A DNA stretch of 64,000 nucleotides from DASWTL01 sp966250385 (lineage in GTDB: Bacteria; Bacteroidota; Bacteroidia; Sphingobacteriales; Sphingobacteriaceae). The DNA lies in NCBI GenBank assembly GCA_966250385.1, contig CBINHC010000003.1, positions 186,001 through 250,000 of the forward strand, in the 5' to 3' direction. This document shows, one piece after another, positions 59,697 through 64,000 of the stretch. The notes beneath the pieces were generated by a model. The model saw only the letters and a program-made list of their open reading frames with translations, searched no databases and was not told the origin of the DNA. How positions within the stretch are numbered: position 1 is the stretch's first letter; each line of letters begins with the position of its first letter. A program made the position numbers and the translations under genes.

Positions 59697-60977
59697 TTAA
59701 TACTTATACCTTTCTTTCCAAAGAGATCTCAGGCGCTCCCGTAATTTTTGCTCTGCGGGATTGTTTCCCGGATCGTAAAGACGCGTTCCGCTCAGCTTGT
59801 CAGGTAGAAACTCCTGTTCCGCAAAGTTGCCTTCATATGCGTGGGCATATTTGTAATCTTCGCCATATCCGATCTTCTTCATCAGCCTGGTGGGGGCGTT
59901 CCGGATATGCAGGGGAACCGGCAGGTCACCGGTCCTGGAAACCAGTTCCTGGGCCTTGTTGATCGCCTCGTAACTGGCGTTGCTCTTGGCCGACGAGGCG
60001 AGATAGGTCACCGTCTGGGAGAGGATGATGCGTGATTCCGGCCACCCGATCACGTTGACCGCCTGGAAGCAGTTATTGGCAAGCAGCAGGGCATTCGGAT
60101 TGGCGTTCCCGATATCCTCGGAAGCCAGGATGAGCAGCCGCCGGGCAATGAAAAGGGGATCTTCCCCGCCGGCGATCATGCGGGCAAGCCAGTAGACGGC
60201 AGCATTCGGATCGCTTCCCCGGATGGATTTGATAAAGGCGGAAATGATATCGTAATGCTGTTCTCCCGCCTTGTCATACAGGGCCATGTTCTGCTGCACG
60301 TGCTTCAGAACAAAGTCATTCGTGATCCGTAACGGATCGCCGGATCCCGCATTGACCACCAGCTCCAGAACATTGAGCAGCCTGCGGGCATCGCCTCCCG
60401 AAAGGCGCAGCAGCGCCTCATATTCCTCGATTCTGATGTCCCGGTCCCTGAGGTACTGGTCTTCTTTCAGGGCCTTGTTCAGCAATCCGACCAGGTCCTC
60501 CTCGCTGAGCGGCTTCAGGATATAAACCTGACACCGCGAGAGCAGCGCGGAAATAACTTCAAATGAGGGATTCTCGGTCGTCGCTCCGATCAGGGTTACC
60601 AAACCGCGTTCGACGGCCCCGAGCAGCGAGTCCTGCTGGGACTTGGAGAACCGGTGGATCTCATCAATGAACAGGATCGGCAGGTTTTTATCCGTTTCTT
60701 TCAGCTGCGCCGCTTTGGCGATGACATCCCGTACGTCCTTCACCCCGGAGTTGATGGCGCTGAGGCTGAAAAACGGCCGTTCCAACTGACGGGAGATAAT
60801 GAAGGCGAGCGTCGTTTTGCCGACCCCGGGTGGCCCCCAAAGGATCAGGGAAGGCAGGTTGCCGCTTTCGATAGCACGCCGGAGAATGGCGTCCCCGCCA
60901 ACCAGGTGGGATTGGCCGGCGTAGTCGTCTAGGGTTGCCGGGCGCATGCGCTCGGCCAGCGGAGGTATGGTTGCCAT
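59697..60977 (-). CDS. rarA: replication-associated recombination protein RarA/MgsA
   Basis: The 426-residue AAA+ ATPase has Walker A GPPGVGKTTLAF, Walker B ILFIDEIHRFSKSQQD and a sensor-1 region LIGATTENPSFEV, all typical of RarA/WRNIP1. The C-terminal tetramerisation domain ends SGTRLYDPGNNPAEQKLRER. It acts at stalled replication forks. It lies 9 bp after a truncated rhomboid gene and upstream of the ABC permease gene in transcription order, so it may share their transcript. Confidence 0.96.
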   Translation of the reverse strand: MATIPPLAERMRPATLDDYAGQSHLVGGDAILRRAIESGNLPSLILWGPPGVGKTTLAFIISRQLERPFFSLSAINSGVKDVRDVIAKAAQLKETDKNLPILFIDEIHRFSKSQQDSLLGAVERGLVTLIGATTENPSFEVISALLSRCQVYILKPLSEEDLVGLLNKALKEDQYLRDRDIRIEEYEALLRLSGGDARRLLNVLELVVNAGSGDPLRITNDFVLKHVQQNMALYDKAGEQHYDIISAFIKSIRGSDPNAAVYWLARMIAGGEDPLFIARRLLILASEDIGNANPNALLLANNCFQAVNVIGWPESRIILSQTVTYLASSAKSNASYEAINKAQELVSRTGDLPVPLHIRNAPTRLMKKIGYGEDYKYAHAYEGNFAEQEFLPDKLSGTRLYDPGNNPAEQKLRERLRSLWKERYKY

Positions 60978-60986
60978 GGTTATGCG

Positions 60987-61574
60987 TTATAAGACTTTCT
61001 GTGCCGGGTCCGGAAACTGAGTCCGCGGACGATGCCATAGGCAGCCGTCCAAAACCTGCTGCAATATCCAAAATCCCAGGAAAAGAAAGGCCGATACCCG
61101 GAAGAAAAACACGAAAAAGAAGACTTTGATCCGGGCAGCGGGAAACATCACGAAATAGGCGCCCAGGGTCGCCGAAATAGCTCCGGACGCGCCGATACAT
61201 GGGGCGGTGCTGTCCTGCAGCACCCAGCTGTGGACCAGCACGGAAAAAGCTCCCCCGGCGAGGTAGAACATCAGAAAGCCGAAATTGCCGATGCTCACCT
61301 CAATATTGTCGGCGAAGATCCACAAGAACAGCATATTCCCGATAAGGTGAGCCCAGCCGCCGTGCAGAAAGATGCCCGTCAGCAGCGTATGAAGGCGCTC
61401 GCCCTGCATGATCTTCTGCGGAACGGCGCCATAGGCCGAGAACAGCCGTCCGAGTGCGTCCTCGTCAAGCTGGAGTTCATGCCAGAATACCAGGCAGTTG
61501 ACCAGGATCAGGATGACCGTAAAGACCGGCTTGTGCCGTCCTATTGCCCGGTCATCTCCGATGGGCAGGAGCAT
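60987..61574 (-). CDS. rhomboid family protein, C-terminally truncated (likely inactive)
   Basis: The 195-residue protein shows rhomboid helices 1-5, with GGWAHLIGNMLFLWIFADN (helix 2 His/Asn) and IGASGAISATLGAYFVMFP carrying the nucleophile Ser (GASGA). After helix 5 (ILQQVLDG) the frame continues as unrelated residues and stops, so helix 6 with the catalytic His is missing. The +1 frame here reads AAYGIVRGLSFRTRHRKSYNA, which looks like the end of a rhomboid helix 6. An internal out-of-frame deletion is the best explanation. It starts 6 bp after the cyanophycin synthetase stop on the same strand. Confidence 0.8.
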   Translation of the reverse strand: MLLPIGDDRAIGRHKPVFTVILILVNCLVFWHELQLDEDALGRLFSAYGAVPQKIMQGERLHTLLTGIFLHGGWAHLIGNMLFLWIFADNIEVSIGNFGFLMFYLAGGAFSVLVHSWVLQDSTAPCIGASGAISATLGAYFVMFPAARIKVFFFVFFFRVSAFLFLGFWILQQVLDGCLWHRPRTQFPDPAQKVL

Positions 61575-61579
61575 GTGCG

Positions 61580-64000
61580 TTATTTAAGGGTGACATCATG
61601 CAATTTCTGAACCCGGTTCACGGCGTCGGTGATCGCATCGCTGATGATGGAAATGAAGCTGCCGGGCTGCGCCCGGCTCAGTATATATTCGAGTGCCTCC
61701 TCGCTGTTGCTGATGATCCTGTACGCTTTGTCGGGATCCGCTTCCCGGATTCCTTCCTCCAGCAGCGACACCATTTCCTGGTAGGTACGCCCCCTGAAAT
61801 AGGCCTCCTGGCAGATTACGATCTCGTCGAACATTTCCGCTGAAAGGCGGCCGATCTCGCGGATGTCTTCGTCACGACGGTCGCCGGTTCCTGCAATGGC
61901 GCCGATGAAATGCGAAGCATCCACTGTTTCCAGAAATCGCTGCACGCCCCGCATGCCCTCAGGATTATGGGCATAGTCTACCAAGACCTTATAGTCCTTG
62001 AAGTGGAACAGGTTCATCCGTCCCGGGGTATGAGCGGCCGAAGGAATGAACGTCTCCAGACTGCTGCGGATATCCTCAATCCGGAATCCCCACAGAAAGG
62101 CGGCGAGGCTGGCGGCCAGTGCATTCTGTACCATGAAATCTGCGGTCCCGTTGAAGGTGATCGGGATGTGGGAGACCCGTTCGATCCGGATCTTCCAGTC
62201 GCCTTTTTTGATGGTGATGAATCCGTTCTCCACAATGGCGGCCGTATTGCCCTTGCTGCAATGTTCCTGGATGACCGGGTTATTCTCATCCATGGAGAAA
62301 TACGCGACATTGCATTTCGATTCCTGGCCGATCCGAACGCAGTATTCGTTATCGGCGTTGATGACCGCCCAGCCATCCGGCTTTACGGCTTCGATGACGA
62401 CGCTTTTGACACGCGCCAGGTCCTCCAGTGTATGGATATCTGAAATGCCCATATGGTCTTCCTGGATATTGGTCAGAACCCCGATGTCACATGCCGGGAA
62501 TCCGAGTCCTGACCGCAGGATGCCTCCCCGGGCTGTTTCAAGGACGGCGAACTCCACCGTCGGGTCCTTCAGAACGAACTGGGCGCTGTGCGGACCGGTG
62601 GTGTCGCCGTCGAGCATCCGGGTATTGTGAATATATACCCCGTCCGAGGTGGTGTAGCCGACCCTGTAGCCGTTGTTCTTTACAATATGGGCGATCAGGC
62701 GGGTGGTTGTCGTTTTTCCGTTGGTTCCCGTGATTGCGATAATGGGAATCGTCGAAGATTTTCCGGGGGGGAACATCATGTCCAGGACCGGAGCCGCCAC
62801 ATTCCTGGGCAGGCCTTCGCTCGGCGCCAGGTGCATCCGGAATCCCGGGGCCGCATTAACCTCCAGGACGACTCCCCCTGACTCCTTCAGCGGCTGCTCG
62901 AGGTTTTCGGCCATAATGTCGATTCCGCAGATGTCGAGCCCGACGACCTTGGCGATCCTTTCGCAGAAGAATACGTTCTGGGGGTGTACCTTGTCCGTGA
63001 CGTCGATGGAGGTTCCGCCGGTGCTCAGATTGGCCGTGGACTTCAGGTAGACGACTTCGCCGGCCGGAGGTACCGTCTCCAGGGTATACCCCTTCTGCGA
63101 CAGCAGGTCCATGGTGTCGCGGTCCACCGTGATTTCGGTAAGCACGTTTTCGTGGCCGTATCCGCGGCGCGGGTCGGAATTCTCCTTGTCGATAAGCTGC
63201 CGGATGTTCAGTTCGCCGTCGCCCCTGACATGCGCCGGAATACGCAGCGCCGCTGCAACCATCCGGTTATTGATGACCAGGACCCGGAAGTCGTTGCCGG
63301 TGACATACCGCTCGATCAGCACCTTATCCGAAAAGGTCTGTGCGTGTTCGAATGCCAGCCGCGCATCTTCCACCGTTTTTACGTTTATAGAGGCGCCTTT
63401 GCCCTGGTTTCCGCTCAGCGGTTTGAATACCAGCGGAAAGCCGACTTCCTCAATCGCCTCGGCGAGTTCGCTCAGGTCCGAGATCGTGACTCCCCGGGCG
63501 ACCGGGATGGCCTGCTCTTCCAGGATCCGTTTGGTCTCTTCCTTGTTTCCTGCGATATCGACGGCAATACTGCTCGTCCGGTCGGTCATCGTCGCCTGGA
63601 ACCGGACCTGGTTCTTGCCGTAACCCAGCTGAACCAGGGATCCGTCATTAACCCGCAGGTAGGGAATATCCCGGGCGACGGCCTCATCGACGATCGATCC
63701 GGTACTCGGCCCGAACCGTTCCTGTTCGCGCATTTTCCTCATGGTGAGAATGTCCTGTTCCAGGTCGTAGTGTTCTCCTGCTATCAGGGCTTCGGCGATC
63801 CGCACGGCAGCCTTCGCTGCATAAATGCCGACGTTTTCTTCAATATAGGCGAACACCACGTTATAGACCCCCGGGGTGTAGGTGCTGCGGGTTCGTCCGA
63901 ACCCGGAATCCATACCGGCAAGCGTCTGGATCTCCAGTGCGATATGCTCGATGACATGCCCCATCCAGGTACCCTCTTCCACCCGCAGGAGAAAGCCTCC
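61580..64000 (-). CDS. cphA: cyanophycin synthetase (5' partial)
   Basis: The frame is open to base 64000, so about 70 N-terminal residues lie outside. The protein begins GGFLLRVEEGTWMGHVIEHIA (split from GGFLLR), continues with an ATP-grasp domain containing FKPLSGNQGKGASINV and RYVTGNDFRVLVIN, and ends with a Mur-ligase-like domain with ITGTNGKTTTTRLIAHI (ATP loop) and VDYAHNPEGM. It builds the storage polymer cyanophycin (multi-L-arginyl-poly-L-aspartate). Cyanophycinase is not visible in the window. The short spacing to the rhomboid gene suggests joint transcription. Confidence 0.96.
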   Translation of the reverse strand, partial: GGFLLRVEEGTWMGHVIEHIALEIQTLAGMDSGFGRTRSTYTPGVYNVVFAYIEENVGIYAAKAAVRIAEALIAGEHYDLEQDILTMRKMREQERFGPSTGSIVDEAVARDIPYLRVNDGSLVQLGYGKNQVRFQATMTDRTSSIAVDIAGNKEETKRILEEQAIPVARGVTISDLSELAEAIEEVGFPLVFKPLSGNQGKGASINVKTVEDARLAFEHAQTFSDKVLIERYVTGNDFRVLVINNRMVAAALRIPAHVRGDGELNIRQLIDKENSDPRRGYGHENVLTEITVDRDTMDLLSQKGYTLETVPPAGEVVYLKSTANLSTGGTSIDVTDKVHPQNVFFCERIAKVVGLDICGIDIMAENLEQPLKESGGVVLEVNAAPGFRMHLAPSEGLPRNVAAPVLDMMFPPGKSSTIPIIAITGTNGKTTTTRLIAHIVKNNGYRVGYTTSDGVYIHNTRMLDGDTTGPHSAQFVLKDPTVEFAVLETARGGILRSGLGFPACDIGVLTNIQEDHMGISDIHTLEDLARVKSVVIEAVKPDGWAVINADNEYCVRIGQESKCNVAYFSMDENNPVIQEHCSKGNTAAIVENGFITIKKGDWKIRIERVSHIPITFNGTADFMVQNALAASLAAFLWGFRIEDIRSSLETFIPSAAHTPGRMNLFHFKDYKVLVDYAHNPEGMRGVQRFLETVDASHFIGAIAGTGDRRDEDIREIGRLSAEMFDEIVICQEAYFRGRTYQEMVSLLEEGIREADPDKAYRIISNSEEALEYILSRAQPGSFISIISDAITDAVNRVQKLHDVTLK

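Noticed and set aside
1..64000. CRISPR arrays, tRNA or rRNA genes, sigma-54 -24/-12 promoters
   Set aside because: None was recognised on reading either strand. A dedicated tRNA and motif search would be needed to exclude weak cases.

Overview
The window looks like a chromosomal segment of a member of the Bacteroidota, most likely a Chitinophagaceae or Sphingobacteriaceae relative with a mid-50s percent GC genome. The evidence is the recurring Bacteroidota -7 promoter element TAnnTTTG in front of genes, start codons with weak or no Shine-Dalgarno sequence, and families typical of the phylum (DUF5687, DUF2911, DUF6249-like, S9 dipeptidyl peptidase, YwqK repeats, glycine-zipper OmpA lipoprotein, Bacteroidota-style histidine kinases). 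No rRNA, tRNA, CRISPR array, prophage or intact insertion sequence was found.

Layout. 1-3.3 kb: the end of a serine beta-lactamase-fold hydrolase, a stand-alone receiver, YbaB and a UPF0173 metallo-hydrolase. 3.3-8.8 kb (minus strand): polA, then an overlapping repair/RNA-modification operon trmB - alkyltransferase-like - AhpD-like - tag - CPBP protease. 8.8-12.1 kb: GDP-fucose synthase, a three-gene envelope cluster (YtxH, holin-like, unknown) and an AI-2E-type permease. 12.2-17.6 kb: a four-gene signalling operon (sigma-54 activator, membrane kinase, receiver, receiver-PAS-kinase whose H-box histidine is Thr). 17.7-21.6 kb: crotonase, small B12-binding protein, glnS, amidase lipoprotein. 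21.7-26.3 kb: small exported proteins, an outer-membrane barrel and a translationally coupled OmpR/kinase pair. 26.3-30.7 kb: Cdd1-like, DinB, a twice-frameshifted methyltransferase, zinc metallopeptidase, gltX. 30.8-35.7 kb: kinase, DinB, thioesterase, ECF sigma/anti-sigma pair, DUF2911. 35.7-40.4 kb: a solute:sodium symporter with two tiny membrane proteins, and a GH9/polysaccharide-deacetylase locus. 40.4-45.0 kb: TetR-TolC-EmrA-EmrB efflux operon with its operator. 45.4-49.1 kb: AhpD-like, peroxiredoxin, S9 peptidase. 49.3-55.0 kb: EcsC, lipoprotein, FAD protein, amidase, two DinB-like thiol-transferase-type proteins. 55-64 kb: OmpA lipoprotein, epimerase, atypical SDR, ABC transporter with DUF5687 permease, rarA, truncated rhomboid and the cyanophycin synthetase, which runs off the end.

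The most striking observation is at 38515-38576. The GH9 glycosidase reading frame ends in A AAA AAG followed directly by UAG. A GGGGAGG element lies 10 nt upstream and an 11-bp hairpin starts 9 nt downstream. The -1 frame encodes a NodB-type deacetylase that has no start codon upstream of its first catalytic motif. This is the layout of a programmed -1 frameshift that would make both a 602-residue GH9 protein and an 836-residue GH9-deacetylase. A one-base loss from a fused gene is the main alternative, and another gene in the window (the methyltransferase at 27183-28220) does carry homopolymer indels, so the two explanations need to be separated.

Other points of interest are the histidine-less kinase in the four-gene signalling operon, a 40-residue membrane ORF overlapping both its neighbours upstream of the symporter, a 24-bp perfect palindrome overlapping the tetR -7 element, a rhomboid that has lost the segment with its catalytic His but keeps a relic of its tail out of frame, and conservative changes in the proofreading site of PolA.
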